Shown one piece after another: positions 1 through 9,366 of a stretch of DNA of 43,303 nucleotides. Made by a program: the position numbers and the translations under genes. Source of the DNA: JBFJVZ01 sp041623895. Lineage in GTDB: Bacteria; Planctomycetota; Planctomycetia; Pirellulales; Pirellulaceae. Location: assembly GCA_041623895.1 (NCBI GenBank), contig JBFJVZ010000009.1:1-43303 (forward strand), read 5' to 3'. The notes beneath the pieces are model-generated. The model made no database searches. It saw only the letters and a program-made list of their open reading frames with translations, and had not been told where the DNA came from. Position 1 is the first letter of the stretch. Each line of letters opens with the position of its first letter.

Positions 1-4
1 TCGC

Positions 5-54
5 GGAGCGAACGACGACGATCATAAATTCACAGCCTGGGAGCAAACGACGAC
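5..54. repeat. Short imperfect direct repeat at the window edge
   Basis: A 15-base unit (GGAGCGAACGACGAC) at 5-19 recurs with one change (GGAGCAAACGACGAC) at 40-54. It lies just past the 3' end of nadE, outside any gene. The window starts here, so its full extent cannot be judged. Nothing else is visible in bases 1-66. Confidence 0.35.
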
Positions 55-66
55 AAACAACATCCG

Positions 67-2064
67 CTACGACGACTCGAAGCGATCGGGGTCCGCGTCG
101 CTGGGCATCCGCCAATCGCCTCGCGGCGACAAACTCACCGAGCCCACTTTGGGGCCGTCGGGAACACAGTTGCGTTTAAACTGATTGGCGAAGAAACGCT
201 TGATAAATACTTCCAGTGTCTGCCGAATCAGCTCCTCGCTGTAGGGCTTGGAAAACTTTGCCTGACCGGCCAGGTACAGAATCTTGTCGCGGCTGAAGCC
301 GTTGCGCACGAAGTGAAACAAAAAGAAATCGTGCAGCTCATAAGCTCCAATCGCTGCTTCGGTGTTCTGACGAATCGATCCGTCGGCAGCCGGCGGCAAC
401 AACTCCGGCGAGATCGGTGTGTCGGCGATGCGGTGCAATAGCGCGCGTAAGGGATCTTCAAAATAGTGATCCGCCGCATAACGAACCAGAAAACGCACCA
501 GCGTCTTGGGAATCGATGTATTCACGTTGTACATCGACATGTGATCGGCGTTGTAAGTGGACCAACCGAGTGCTTGCTCGCTCATGTCACCCGTGCCAAG
601 CACGAATCCTCGACTCATCAACAGCATCGTTCGAACCCGCGCTTGAACATTCTCGAAGGTCAAGTCGGCTGCATCACCATCGACGTCCAGCAATGCCGTC
701 TGAAGTGAATCTGCGGTCGTCCGCCCATCAATCTGGATGCCCAGTGGCATGTGCCCCAGGGCGCGAAATGAGTCCAAACATAGATCGCGAATGTCGATGC
801 ACTCGCCGGTGATCCCAGTTAATTCGATCAGTTGATCGGCGCTCGTCTTGGTGTGCTCGGTGGTGCCGAAACCGGGCATGGTGATGCCGTGGATCACTTT
901 GCGTGTGCGACCAATCGCGTCGCATGCCCGGAGGGCTACCAACAGCGCCAGCGTGCTATCCAGACCCCCGGAGACTCCGATTGCCAACGGCGTGGAGTCT
1001 TTGATCCGCGATAATCTCTTGATCAGACCGGCGGTTTGAACGCCAAAGATCTCGGCGCATCGCTGCTCCAATTCGCTCGACTGGTCCGGCACAAACGGGT
1101 GCGCGTCGATAATCCGCATCAAGTTCTCGCGAAGCGGCCGTCCCTGCCAATCGTCAAAGACTTCGATCACACGAAATGTTTTATCAACACCCTCGCGAAC
1201 GTCGTCAAAGGACCCAATCACGCGGCGATCGTGTGACAGACGTTGCAGATCAACATCACGGCTGATCATTGTTTCGCGCACGTGTGCCGGTTCGAGTCCG
1301 TCCCCGACGCGGCGTGACTCACCCAGAATTGTTCCGTTTTCGGCGAGCAGACAATGGCCGCCAAAAACCAGGTCGGACGTCGACTCGCCGGGACCCGATG
1401 ATGCATAAACGTAGGCCGCCAGGCAGCGGCCCGATTGACTACGAATCAGATCGCGACGCCACGCCACCTTGCCGATTGTTTCGTTGCTGGCAGAAAGATT
1501 CAGCAGCACGTTGGCGCCGGCGACAGCTGCTGAACTGCTGGGCGGAATCGGCGTCCACAGATCTTCACAGATTTCGATTGCGATCGTGGCTTCCCCACAA
1601 CGAAACAGTAAGTCCGTGCCGAAGGGGATTTCTTGATCGAACAATTCCACGGTCGCCGGGTCACTTTCGCTGGCCCCGCGAAAATGTCGGCCTTCGTAAA
1701 ACTCTCGATACGTCGGTAAGTAACTCTTGGGAACGATCCCAACGACTCGTCCGCCGGCCAACAATGCCGCTACGTTCATCAGCGACCCGGCAACCACCAG
1801 CGGCAACCCGACAACAACCATTTTCTGATCAGCCTGACCGTGCTGGGCGATCCGGCCGAGTGCTTCGACAGCGCCTTGCAACAACGCGTCACTCGCGAAT
1901 AGATCACCACACGTGTAACCGGTCAGACCAAGTTCGGGCAGCAACACCAGATCGGCATCACAGGCATCGATCATGTCCAGCGAAGCATTGGCATTCGCCG
2001 CCGGGTTGGCGATCGAAACTTCGGGTGCGGCAGCCGCAATGCGAAAGATACCGTGAGGAAACAA
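67..2064 (-). CDS. nadE: Glutamine-dependent NAD+ synthetase
   Basis: Makes NAD+ from deamido-NAD+ and ATP in the cytoplasm, using ammonia released from glutamine by its own N-terminal domain. From the chosen TTG start the protein is 665 aa, normal for the two-domain form. Residues about 1-290 are a nitrilase-fold glutaminase with the expected Glu (PELGLTGY, E44), Lys (PKSYLPTY, K113) and Cys (EICEDLW, C166). Residues about 335-640 are the synthetase, with the ATP pyrophosphatase loop SGGLDST at 365-371. The reading frame stays open to 2355, but starting there would overlap the upstream gene by 208 bases and add an Arg-rich tail unlike any NadE. TTG at 2062-2064 (then FPHGIFRIA) matches where the nitrilase fold begins. 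I see no clear ribosome binding site, so the start is inferred from homology. The function is secure. Confidence 0.95.
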   Translation of the reverse strand: MFPHGIFRIAAAAPEVSIANPAANANASLDMIDACDADLVLLPELGLTGYTCGDLFASDALLQGAVEALGRIAQHGQADQKMVVVGLPLVVAGSLMNVAALLAGGRVVGIVPKSYLPTYREFYEGRHFRGASESDPATVELFDQEIPFGTDLLFRCGEATIAIEICEDLWTPIPPSSSAAVAGANVLLNLSASNETIGKVAWRRDLIRSQSGRCLAAYVYASSGPGESTSDLVFGGHCLLAENGTILGESRRVGDGLEPAHVRETMISRDVDLQRLSHDRRVIGSFDDVREGVDKTFRVIEVFDDWQGRPLRENLMRIIDAHPFVPDQSSELEQRCAEIFGVQTAGLIKRLSRIKDSTPLAIGVSGGLDSTLALLVALRACDAIGRTRKVIHGITMPGFGTTEHTKTSADQLIELTGITGECIDIRDLCLDSFRALGHMPLGIQIDGRTTADSLQTALLDVDGDAADLTFENVQARVRTMLLMSRGFVLGTGDMSEQALGWSTYNADHMSMYNVNTSIPKTLVRFLVRYAADHYFEDPLRALLHRIADTPISPELLPPAADGSIRQNTEAAIGAYELHDFFLFHFVRNGFSRDKILYLAGQAKFSKPYSEELIRQTLEVFIKRFFANQFKRNCVPDGPKVGSVSLSPRGDWRMPSDADPDRFESS

Positions 2065-2084
2065 AGTCTTGCGTTTCGTAGTAG

Positions 2085-2141
2085 GCCCGGCTCCCGCCGG
2101 AGAGGTGACTGAGTGTGTTGAGCGTCCGGCAAGAGCCGGGC
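2085..2141. repeat. Palindromic element between nadE and the upstream gene
   Basis: Two 17-base arms, 2085-2101 (GCCCGGCTCCCGCCGGA) and the reverse complement at 2125-2141, match at 15 of 17 positions around a 23-base centre. It fills most of the 83-base gap between two minus-strand genes. It looks like a dispersed REP/MITE-like element, though I see no second copy in this window. In RNA it would form a strong hairpin without a following T-run. Confidence 0.6.
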
Positions 2142-2147
2142 TCACCG

Positions 2148-3101
2148 TTAAAACGAATCGGCTTGGCGATACGCTTGGATAACCTTCTGTTCGCCTTCGG
2201 CTCCTTTGACGCTGTTGCCGTGCTCCATGCCGATCACGCCTTTGAATCCTTTGTCGTACAGGTGCTTGAACACGCGGCGATAATTGATCTCCCCGGTGTA
2301 AGGTTCTGTACGGCCGGGATTGTCCCCCGATTGAAAATACGCGATCTCGGACCAACAGGCGTCAATGTTGGGGATCAAGTTGCCTTCGGTGATTTGCTGG
2401 TGATAGATGTCAAACAGGATCTTACAGGAGGGACTATTGACCGCGCGGCAAATTGCATAGGCCTGATCACTTCGCTCCAGAAAGACGCCCCCGTGGTTGG
2501 CGTGCCAGTTCAACGGCTCCAACACCATTACCAATCCGTGCGGCTCGAGAATTTCGGTGCACCGCCGCAACATGTCGATGACGTTGGCCGTTTGGTAACC
2601 TGCGGCGAGTCTTGCCCCGCCATACTTATTCCACTTGCCATCGGCATGTTGTTGATCGACGCTGCCGGGCACCACGGTACACCACTTGGCATTGACGCGC
2701 GTGGCAATGGTCACCGCGTTCTTCATCGCGGTCATGATTTCAGCGGTCGTGTCCTCTTGCGGTCGGGCAAAAGTCGGGCGATCAAAGCTGCCGTAGGCGA
2801 CAAACACACCCATTTGCATGTTTAGACTTTCAAGCGTCTTGCCGATTTTCTCCTGCATCTCGGGGGGCTCATTCGGCAGACCGTTGTACTCAAAGGCGGT
2901 AAAGCCTTGATCAGCCGAAAACTTGATCTGGTCGATCACATCGGCACCGGCAGAATGCTTGAACATACCCGGATGCGGTGCGTAGCCGAGCTTGAACTTT
3001 TCGCGATTCGCCCTGTCTGCGTCGGCGGAAAATCCGTCAGCGGCAATCGCGGCTGCTGCCCCCAGAACCGCGGAAGTCTTGATCATTTGACGGCGATGCA
3101 T
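2148..3101 (-). CDS. Tat-exported hydroxypyruvate isomerase-like TIM-barrel protein
   Basis: A 317-aa sugar-phosphate isomerase/epimerase-type TIM barrel, closest by eye to hydroxypyruvate isomerases. Family members interconvert hydroxypyruvate and tartronate semialdehyde or epimerise sugars; the substrate here is unknown. The N-terminus MHRRQMIKTSAVLGAAAAI has an RR pair and a short hydrophobic run ending near GFSADA, consistent with Tat export. Motifs of the fold are visible: an early GFTAFEYNGL strand, VMVLEPLNW (metal-binding Glu), ILFDIYHQQ (metal-binding Asp/His) and GVIGMEHGNS near the C-terminus. It is upstream of nadE on the same strand, but the palindrome in the gap makes cotranscription uncertain. 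Export of an isomerase-type barrel is common in planctomycetes. Confidence 0.8.
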   Translation of the reverse strand: MHRRQMIKTSAVLGAAAAIAADGFSADADRANREKFKLGYAPHPGMFKHSAGADVIDQIKFSADQGFTAFEYNGLPNEPPEMQEKIGKTLESLNMQMGVFVAYGSFDRPTFARPQEDTTAEIMTAMKNAVTIATRVNAKWCTVVPGSVDQQHADGKWNKYGGARLAAGYQTANVIDMLRRCTEILEPHGLVMVLEPLNWHANHGGVFLERSDQAYAICRAVNSPSCKILFDIYHQQITEGNLIPNIDACWSEIAYFQSGDNPGRTEPYTGEINYRRVFKHLYDKGFKGVIGMEHGNSVKGAEGEQKVIQAYRQADSF

Positions 3102-3315
3102 GGTTTAAACTTGCTTACGAGACTCAATACTGGCAGTTACCGGTTTGCATTATAACCAAGACGATCGATGATGAATCCCTGGCCACCGAGAGCGGCAGCG
3201 TGAACGATTAACAATTCACAGACGGCCGTGCTTCCATGGTAGCTGAACGTGGCAGACTTGGACGTCACCTATGCAGCGAATACTTCCCAGTCAAGCTACA
3301 AAAGATCAAGAAAGA

Positions 3316-4014
3316 ATGCCGATTGTTATGTCGCAGCCGATCATTTCACCAGAACTGTTTAAATTCCTTCGAGATCTTAGACGCAACAACAATCGCGACT
3401 GGTTCGCCGAGAACAAAGCCAGGTACGAAAGCGACGTCAAAGATCCGGCGGTTGAACTGATTGGTCAGCTTGTCAAACCGCTATCCCGTGCCGCACCGAT
3501 GTTGCAGGCAATCCCCAAAGGCCATGGCGGATCGCTGCTGCGTATCTACCGCGACACGCGGTTCTCCAAAGACAAAACGCCCTACAAAACCAACGTCGGC
3601 ATCTCGATTCGCCACCAGGCGTCCGGGGACATCCACGCACCGGGGGCTTACATTCACTTGGATCCCCAGGAATGTTTCATCGGCGCGGGCTGTTGGCGTC
3701 CGCAGCGCGACGTCTTGTCGGCGATCCGTGCCGCAATTGACGGCGACGCGAAGGCGTGGATCAAAGCTCGCGACAATCGACGTTTTCAAGAAAAGTTTGA
3801 TCTAGTCGGCGAAAGTCTGAAAACCGCACCTCGTGATTACGACAAAGATCATCCGATGATTGACGACCTGAAGCGAATCGACTTCATCGCAGTAGCGCCG
3901 CTAAGCGAAAACGACGTCACGGGCAACGACATCGTTGACATCGTGATCGATCACATCAAGCTCGCCAAACCGTTGATGAAATTCTTGTGTGACGCCATCG
4001 ATGTCCCCTATTGA
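3316..4014 (+). CDS. DUF2461 family protein (TIGR02453-like)
   Basis: About 232 aa from ATG 3316. The pattern is that of DUF2461 proteins: an N-terminal FKFLRDLRRNNNRDWFAENK segment, then RIYRDTRFSKDKTPYKTN, then a GAGCWRPQRDVL region and a C-terminal helical end. The family is cytoplasmic and widespread, and its biochemical role is not established to my knowledge. The frame is open from 3271, but MPIVMSQPIIS at 3316 has an AAGAAAG stretch directly upstream and matches the usual N-terminus; ATG 3328 is also possible. The gene ends 14 bases inside the next gene, so the two are probably translated from one message. Confidence 0.85.
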   Translation: MPIVMSQPIISPELFKFLRDLRRNNNRDWFAENKARYESDVKDPAVELIGQLVKPLSRAAPMLQAIPKGHGGSLLRIYRDTRFSKDKTPYKTNVGISIRHQASGDIHAPGAYIHLDPQECFIGAGCWRPQRDVLSAIRAAIDGDAKAWIKARDNRRFQEKFDLVGESLKTAPRDYDKDHPMIDDLKRIDFIAVAPLSENDVTGNDIVDIVIDHIKLAKPLMKFLCDAIDVPY

Positions 4015-5845
4015 AAATCAGCGCGCGATCAATCGGCTGTGTGTCTTCGCGACCGTCGCGTCGATGGCAACGCTTTTGATTGCGTCGCTGTATCCTTCCG
4101 GTGATTCAGTCTCCGGCGTGGTGGCCTTCGGCTGGGTGTGGGCACAATCGCTGCTGATGGTCTTACCCGGATTTTTTGTTGCGGCTGCGGTCGCCAGGTA
4201 CCGCCTGCGACTTGGTTCGGTCATCGGACTGGTGACGATCTCTGCGGTGCCGCTGATCGTGCTTTGCGATGTGATCGCATTCAGTTGGATTGGAGAGCGG
4301 TTTTTGTCTGGCAGCGTTTGGCGCGTGATCACGCTTCGCCAGTCGCTTGTTGATCACGTTGCACCGGGGACGCTGATTTTTGCGATCATGACGTCGCTCA
4401 CATTCGCGCTGGCCACGGCTGCAGCCTGGTGGGCGTCAACCAAAGTCGCCGCGCGGTCGCCAATCAGTTCACCCGGAATTGTTCTCGGCAGCCTGATTTG
4501 TTTGGCTATTGGGATTTCGTTGCCAGCCTGTTGGAACTTGCCGGCAACGCGCGTGCAGATGGCCAGGCAATCGGTCCGTCATCCCTTGTGCGCGCTCGGT
4601 CTATTCTACGATCGCAGTGTGGGTCCAGGCATTCCGCCGGCGGTCGCACCAACCGGCGGTGGCGAAGCGGACAAAATGCGTGTCTTGATCCGCCAACGGG
4701 AAGATCGGCTAGCCAAGCTGAAAGTCAGCTCAGCGGGCGGACAACTCCCTGATGTCGTGATCGTTGTCATCGAGTCCTTTCGCCACGAGTTGGTCGACCA
4801 GGCTGTGATGCCGACGCTGTGGCAATACGCGCAGCGTGGCATTCATTGTCGAAACCATTTTTCAGCCGGCAACGCCTCAACGCACGGAATGTTCGGCCTC
4901 ATGAATGGTCTGGAAGCCGTTTGGTACGACCGGCTGCAGTACTCCGCACCCTTGCTAAATCGACTGTTTCGCGACGCAGGTTATGAACTGGGTTTCTTTG
5001 CCGGTCATGACGGCTGGCGAAAGTTCCACATGGAAGGCTTCATCAACCAGCAGCAATTTGATGCCTTTGCGGTTGAACGGCCGAACTGGCTGGAATCGGA
5101 TCGACGGACGACCGAATTGGCGAAGCGTTTTCTCCAGCCCGACCCCCAACGCAAACCGCGACTGGCGTTGTTGTACTTGTATTCCACGCACGCGGACTAT
5201 CGCAGCTATCCACAAGATCGGCTCGATTTGCCGGCCGCCGATGACCGCTTCGTGATCCCCTTTTCCCGCTCGGCTGTGCCGGCCGTCTGGAATCGATATA
5301 AGAACAGTGCCCGCAGCATCGATCGATTCTTATCCGCGATTCTTGCTGAACATCGAGTGGTCATCGTGACTGGTGATCACGGCGAAGCATTTTTGGAAGA
5401 CGGCACCTGTGGTCACGGCACTCGTATCTCACGTTATCAAAACATGACGCCGGCAATTGTCTATCGTCCGCATCAAGCGGCACGCGTGATCGATCAAGCC
5501 ACATCCCATGCCGATCTATTGCCGACGCTGCTGGCCGCGGTCGGCGTCCAGGCGAACGATGCGAGCGTAATGGATGGCATCGACTTGTCTGCGGCCAGCG
5601 ACGATGAATTGGCGAACCGATTGTTTGTCACGCGAAACTATTTGGATGACGACTGTGCATTGATCGGCTCGGAACTTGGCGACGCGTTCGGCTTTCGATG
5701 CTCGATCGCCTTTCGCGATTGGTTCGCACGACCGCTGAATCCCATCGATGATGCCGGCAACGAGCGGGCAGCCGAGTTGGATGGTGAAAAGCTTCTCAAA
5801 CGTTGGATCAACCAGCGATTCGACCTGCCGGCGACCAAACAATGA
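4001..5845 (+). CDS. Membrane-anchored alkaline-phosphatase-superfamily (LtaS/PbgA-like) enzyme
   Basis: About 614 aa from ATG 4001; a GTG at 3989 is also possible. The N-terminal 180 residues hold about five hydrophobic helices. A periplasmic sulfatase/phosphatase-fold domain follows. Numbering from the GTG: DVVIVVIESF provides the first metal ligand (E262), GNASTHGMFGL the likely nucleophile Thr (T298), and TGDHGEAF with CGHGT the remaining ligands (D463, H464, H476). There is no Cys/Ser-x-Pro-x-Arg sulfatase motif. It therefore resembles the lipoteichoic-acid synthase, phosphoethanolamine transferase and PbgA/YejM branch, whose members move or bind lipid phospho-head-groups. Substrate unknown. 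It overlaps the DUF2461 gene by 14 bases. Confidence 0.8.
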   Translation: MSPIENQRAINRLCVFATVASMATLLIASLYPSGDSVSGVVAFGWVWAQSLLMVLPGFFVAAAVARYRLRLGSVIGLVTISAVPLIVLCDVIAFSWIGERFLSGSVWRVITLRQSLVDHVAPGTLIFAIMTSLTFALATAAAWWASTKVAARSPISSPGIVLGSLICLAIGISLPACWNLPATRVQMARQSVRHPLCALGLFYDRSVGPGIPPAVAPTGGGEADKMRVLIRQREDRLAKLKVSSAGGQLPDVVIVVIESFRHELVDQAVMPTLWQYAQRGIHCRNHFSAGNASTHGMFGLMNGLEAVWYDRLQYSAPLLNRLFRDAGYELGFFAGHDGWRKFHMEGFINQQQFDAFAVERPNWLESDRRTTELAKRFLQPDPQRKPRLALLYLYSTHADYRSYPQDRLDLPAADDRFVIPFSRSAVPAVWNRYKNSARSIDRFLSAILAEHRVVIVTGDHGEAFLEDGTCGHGTRISRYQNMTPAIVYRPHQAARVIDQATSHADLLPTLLAAVGVQANDASVMDGIDLSAASDDELANRLFVTRNYLDDDCALIGSELGDAFGFRCSIAFRDWFARPLNPIDDAGNERAAELDGEKLLKRWINQRFDLPATKQ

Positions 5846-5903
5846 TATTTCGTTGTAACGGAAGTTGGATCGCCAGGATAAGGAGCGCGTTCGGATTACG
5901 GCA

Positions 5904-6010
5904 GTAGTCCTGCAACTCCGTTCGCAGGGCATGTGCGGCTTTGCCGCAAAACAGATCGATAATGTGTGGGCTCCCATCGCAGCGCCCTGCGAACGGAGTC
6001 GCAGGACTAC
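5904..6010. repeat. Palindromic dispersed repeat, copy 1 (107 bp)
   Basis: Terminal inverted repeats of 27 bases, 5904-5930 and 5984-6010, differ at one position; the outer tip is GTAGTCCTGC. The centre contains a CACACATTATCGAT stretch on the minus strand. The same element, flipped, occurs at 14219-14323. It lies between two convergent genes. The size, long terminal inverted repeats, lack of coding content and a second copy suggest a MITE-like or REP-like element. Confidence 0.85.
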
Positions 6011-6061
6011 GAGTGTCGGCAATGCTGCCAAGCCGGGCGCTCTCCAAGTCCTGGCCTGCAG

Positions 6062-7705
6062 TCACTTGCTTTCGTTATCATTCTTGTTGGGCGGATCTCC
6101 CGCGAGTTCCGCGTTTGCCTGTTGGACACGATCGGCCCAGAATTGGCGAGACCTCTCGTGCGGCGCCAGCACGGCACGTCGTTGTTCAGCGTCTGCGATA
6201 TTCTTTTGTATCCGCTCGATCCGCTCGCTGACCCAGTCGTAAAAAAACTGCGCCGAAGTTTTGCTGATGCGGTGCTTGATCGAATCCGATTCGATGTACC
6301 ACGGCGCGGTGGATGCGAATCGAAACGTATTTTCGACATCCGTGATTGCACGGACTAGGAACCACCCCGGTTCGTTGAGGCTCAAATCGACGTCTACCTG
6401 TTGGCTTACATCATCGCTGCACGCGATTTCCTTGATAATTCGCCCATTATGAATGACTTCCAATGCCGCCACGCGATCGGCGGACGTCAGCTGCACAGAC
6501 AGCCCGACCGGGAAATCTTGCTGATCGGCGGATTGAAAAACCGCACCGGGCAGGTCCCCGTTAGCACGCACGATCAATAACGGCCCGTTGGTGACAAAGC
6601 AGCGACCACGCCGGAGTGCCGCCAACCAATCACGCTTCTGGAAGGCAGCCGCCGCATTCCGCTTACCATTCGCGGCGTCGTCCCCCAAGTGCACATAGAC
6701 CCGGTTGTAGCCGACGGGATTGGGCAGCACACCGGACGCACTGCCAGCCGAGGGCGGAATTCGCAATCCGGCACTCAGTGCGTGGTAGTAGATTTCTTGC
6801 GTCCAAAAGCCATTGCCGCGCGGATTCGGTAACCGCGCAACATTTCGCGGTCGCCCCCAAGCTTCATTGGCCAACATTCGGCTGCGGCACATGTGATTAT
6901 TGGCGATCCCGATTGAATTCATTTTGCCACTGGCAAGCCACGTCGGGACGTCCCACCAGAACGGTTTTTCAATATCGATCCAGACTTCGGGATCGCGCTG
7001 CCGAGCTTGATCAACAAATCGCATGGGAGAGGGAAACTCAGGTGACTTTCTCCGATCGGGCAACGGAAGCGGTTGTTTCAAACCAAAGTACAGCAGCGCG
7101 CCGCCTTCGCGTTCATCTTCACCAGCCATCAGCGTGTAGATCCGATGCTCATCGAATTTGATTGTCGTTTTGTCCGGAAGCGACCGGTCCTGCCAGGCGT
7201 TGCGTGAGTTCCACCACGTGATGACCGGTGCGAAATCAAGATCCTCGGCTCGCATCAGACGTTCAATCTCGTTAGGCGGCCGATGCACGTGAAGATCGCC
7301 GCTGTACCAACCCTGGCTGCGCAGATTTGAAATCCGCGGCAGCGTCAGATCGACGGTCGTTCGCTGTGCCTCCGCAACATCGACTTGCCCGGACTCTCGG
7401 GCATGCTCGGGACCGCGTTCGATTTGCCACGTGTATCGACCCGGCTCCAGCCCCACGGCAACTCGGCCGTCGCAGACGAAGTGATCGTGCCAAAACGGCT
7501 GACCCAATGCTTTTTGCGGTTGGTCTTGATCGTTCTTGACGTGAATCCGACAGGGAAGTGGACGCCCAGCTGAATCAGAAATATTGAATTGAATTCCAGT
7601 TTGGCCCGATGCCGCAACTGGGCCAACGACCATGGCAAAGATCTTAATCGACAAGTAAATCAAGCCGATAAAACATGGCTGACGGTCAGAAGTCAAATCA
7701 CGCAT
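6062..7705 (-). CDS. CehA/McbA-type secreted metallohydrolase
   Basis: A 547-aa secreted protein. The N-terminus has a hydrophobic signal (about residues 11-34, ending AASGQ). Next comes a beta-rich segment resembling a carboxypeptidase-regulatory or transthyretin-like fold (about 36-122), then a PHP-like hydrolase domain opening with GWYSGDLHVHRPP (His139, His141). The family includes the carbaryl hydrolase CehA and McbA, but most members are uncharacterised, so no substrate can be given. The last 60 residues are helical and charged (IERIQKNIADAEQRRAV) and may form a coiled coil. It lies 20 bases downstream of a sulfatase gene on the same strand, so the two are probably cotranscribed and may act on the same external substrate. 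Confidence 0.75.
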   Translation of the reverse strand: MRDLTSDRQPCFIGLIYLSIKIFAMVVGPVAASGQTGIQFNISDSAGRPLPCRIHVKNDQDQPQKALGQPFWHDHFVCDGRVAVGLEPGRYTWQIERGPEHARESGQVDVAEAQRTTVDLTLPRISNLRSQGWYSGDLHVHRPPNEIERLMRAEDLDFAPVITWWNSRNAWQDRSLPDKTTIKFDEHRIYTLMAGEDEREGGALLYFGLKQPLPLPDRRKSPEFPSPMRFVDQARQRDPEVWIDIEKPFWWDVPTWLASGKMNSIGIANNHMCRSRMLANEAWGRPRNVARLPNPRGNGFWTQEIYYHALSAGLRIPPSAGSASGVLPNPVGYNRVYVHLGDDAANGKRNAAAAFQKRDWLAALRRGRCFVTNGPLLIVRANGDLPGAVFQSADQQDFPVGLSVQLTSADRVAALEVIHNGRIIKEIACSDDVSQQVDVDLSLNEPGWFLVRAITDVENTFRFASTAPWYIESDSIKHRISKTSAQFFYDWVSERIERIQKNIADAEQRRAVLAPHERSRQFWADRVQQANAELAGDPPNKNDNESK

Positions 7706-7725
7706 GCGTCACGTACCTGGGAACA

Positions 7726-9276
7726 TTATTTACTTGCTGGTCCCCAGCGCAGGGTCTGAGTCGTATCGAAGCGTACCATGGTATCGTTGCTGGTATTACC
7801 AGGAAGTTGGCGGCTTGCCCCCTGATCGATTACCTTTGTTAACGCTGCCGTTAACCGTTCGACGACCTCCGGATGCCGAGCAGCCAGATTGATTGTCTCG
7901 GCGATGTCATCCCGCAAATTGTAAAGCTCTGCGACGGTCGCTTTGCCGCGCGACTGTTGCAGGTTGCGGCCACTCATCTTGAAAACCAGCTTCCACGGTC
8001 CATCGCGATACGCGAACTCACCCATGTTGGAGTGACTGACCAGACTGGTTCGCATTTCGGCTTGGCCTGCGTCCATCATCGCCGACAAAAAGCTAACACT
8101 GTCCTCACCGCCGCTAGAGGGCAAGTCTCTGTCAAGCAGATCGGCACACGTGGCAAACAGATCGGTCAGACTGACCAGCTGATCGCTAGTTGCCCCGGCA
8201 GCAATGCGATTTGGCCAGCGGATCACCAGCGGCACGCGATGACCGCCTTCCCAGATATCGCCTTTGTGTCCGCGGTACGGACCGCTGGGCAGGTGTCCGG
8301 CCGCGATCAGTTGCTGCCATCCGGTGTAATGAGAATGACCATTGTCGGCGGTGAAGATCACGATCGTGTTGTCCGCAATCCCGGCGTCGTCGACAGCCTG
8401 GATAACTTGTCCGGCGGACCAGTCGGTTTCCATCACAAAGTCGGCAATCGGTGCGATACCGCTTTTGCCGCGAAAGTCTTTTGAGGGGACAATCGGTTCG
8501 TGCGGCGAGGTCATCGAGAAATACAAAAAGAAGGGCTTCTGTTGTTTGGCACTTTTACGAATATGTTCGACGGCACGCCTGGTTATCTCGGGCAAGATAT
8601 CTTGCATCCGCCAGCCTGGCGCAGCCGGTGAACCAGCAAACCCGTTTGGCAACACAATGCCTTCGGCCGGATCAGGCGTAAACGGTTCGCTGGGTTGAAC
8701 AACAACACGATCGTTTTCGATGTAAGTGAATGGCGGCAGGTTTGGCAGATCGACACCAAAGTAGTAATCGAAGCCGCGATGCGTCGGGCCTCCCATGATC
8801 GGTTTGCTGAAATCCCATTGCAGATCGCGCTTGGCCAGACCGTTTCGCTGCTCTGTCATCACGCTTGCATCCGACCAATTCCAACCCAGGTGCCACTTGC
8901 CGATGCAGGCGGTGTGATAACCAGCCTGTTTCAAGAAGCCAGCTAGCGTCGGGCGATCTGCAGCCATCAACGGAGGTTCGTAAGCCGCGATCACCCATTC
9001 CTGCAATCGTGTTCTCCAGCAATAACGTCCCGTCAACAATCCATAGCGGGTTGGTGAACAAACCGCGGACGGACTGTGCGCGTCGCTGAAACTGATGCCC
9101 CGGCGAACCAATCGATCAAGGTACGGGGTGGCAATCTTATTGTCGGGATAATGAGCCTGAATGTCCCCGACACCAAAATCATCTGCCAGAATGACGATGA
9201 TATTGGGACGGTCGTCTGCCGTCGCGATCAGAATGGGGATGAATGACAGTGCTAGAAAAACAAATCGTCGTATCAT
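7726..9276 (-). CDS. Secreted arylsulfatase-type sulfatase
   Basis: About 516 aa from ATG 9276, with a signal peptide MIRRFVFLALSFIPILIATA. It hydrolyses sulfate esters outside the cytoplasm. The metal site starts at DRPNIIVILADDFG (D32, D33). The formylglycine motif is intact, CSPTR at residues 73-77 followed by LLTGR. GKWHLG and FTADNGHSHY supply the usual Lys/His and Asp/Asn residues. The overall pattern is arylsulfatase A / GalNAc-6-sulfatase-like. The frame is open to 9330, but those extra 18 residues precede the signal peptide and look spurious. It needs a formylglycine-generating enzyme, which is not in this window. It heads a likely two-gene unit with the CehA-like gene. Confidence 0.93.
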   Translation of the reverse strand: MIRRFVFLALSFIPILIATADDRPNIIVILADDFGVGDIQAHYPDNKIATPYLDRLVRRGISFSDAHSPSAVCSPTRYGLLTGRYCWRTRLQEWVIAAYEPPLMAADRPTLAGFLKQAGYHTACIGKWHLGWNWSDASVMTEQRNGLAKRDLQWDFSKPIMGGPTHRGFDYYFGVDLPNLPPFTYIENDRVVVQPSEPFTPDPAEGIVLPNGFAGSPAAPGWRMQDILPEITRRAVEHIRKSAKQQKPFFLYFSMTSPHEPIVPSKDFRGKSGIAPIADFVMETDWSAGQVIQAVDDAGIADNTIVIFTADNGHSHYTGWQQLIAAGHLPSGPYRGHKGDIWEGGHRVPLVIRWPNRIAAGATSDQLVSLTDLFATCADLLDRDLPSSGGEDSVSFLSAMMDAGQAEMRTSLVSHSNMGEFAYRDGPWKLVFKMSGRNLQQSRGKATVAELYNLRDDIAETINLAARHPEVVERLTAALTKVIDQGASRQLPGNTSNDTMVRFDTTQTLRWGPASK

Positions 9277-9366
9277 GGTGGCTTGCTCGGGCGGTAGCAG
9301 ATCCGGGTCGCGACATCGACTTACAATCATAAACGAATCAACAACCCGTAATCGAAGAGCTGAATC

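Noticed and set aside
1269..2081. 270-codon frame opposite nadE
   Set aside because: It is antisense to conserved catalytic regions of nadE and its Arg/Pro-rich translation has no recognisable domain.
2065..2355. N-terminal extension of NadE to 2355
   Set aside because: It overlaps the upstream gene by 208 bases, crosses the palindrome at 2085-2141 and adds Arg-rich sequence unlike NadE.
2115..2825. 236-codon frame opposite the isomerase-like gene
   Set aside because: It is fully antisense to a gene with clear TIM-barrel motifs; no signal or domain of its own.
5516..6031. 171-codon minus-strand frame crossing repeat copy 1
   Set aside because: It lies opposite the end of the membrane enzyme gene and runs through the palindromic repeat. 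The similar peptide near 14247 comes from repeat copy 2, not from a protein family.
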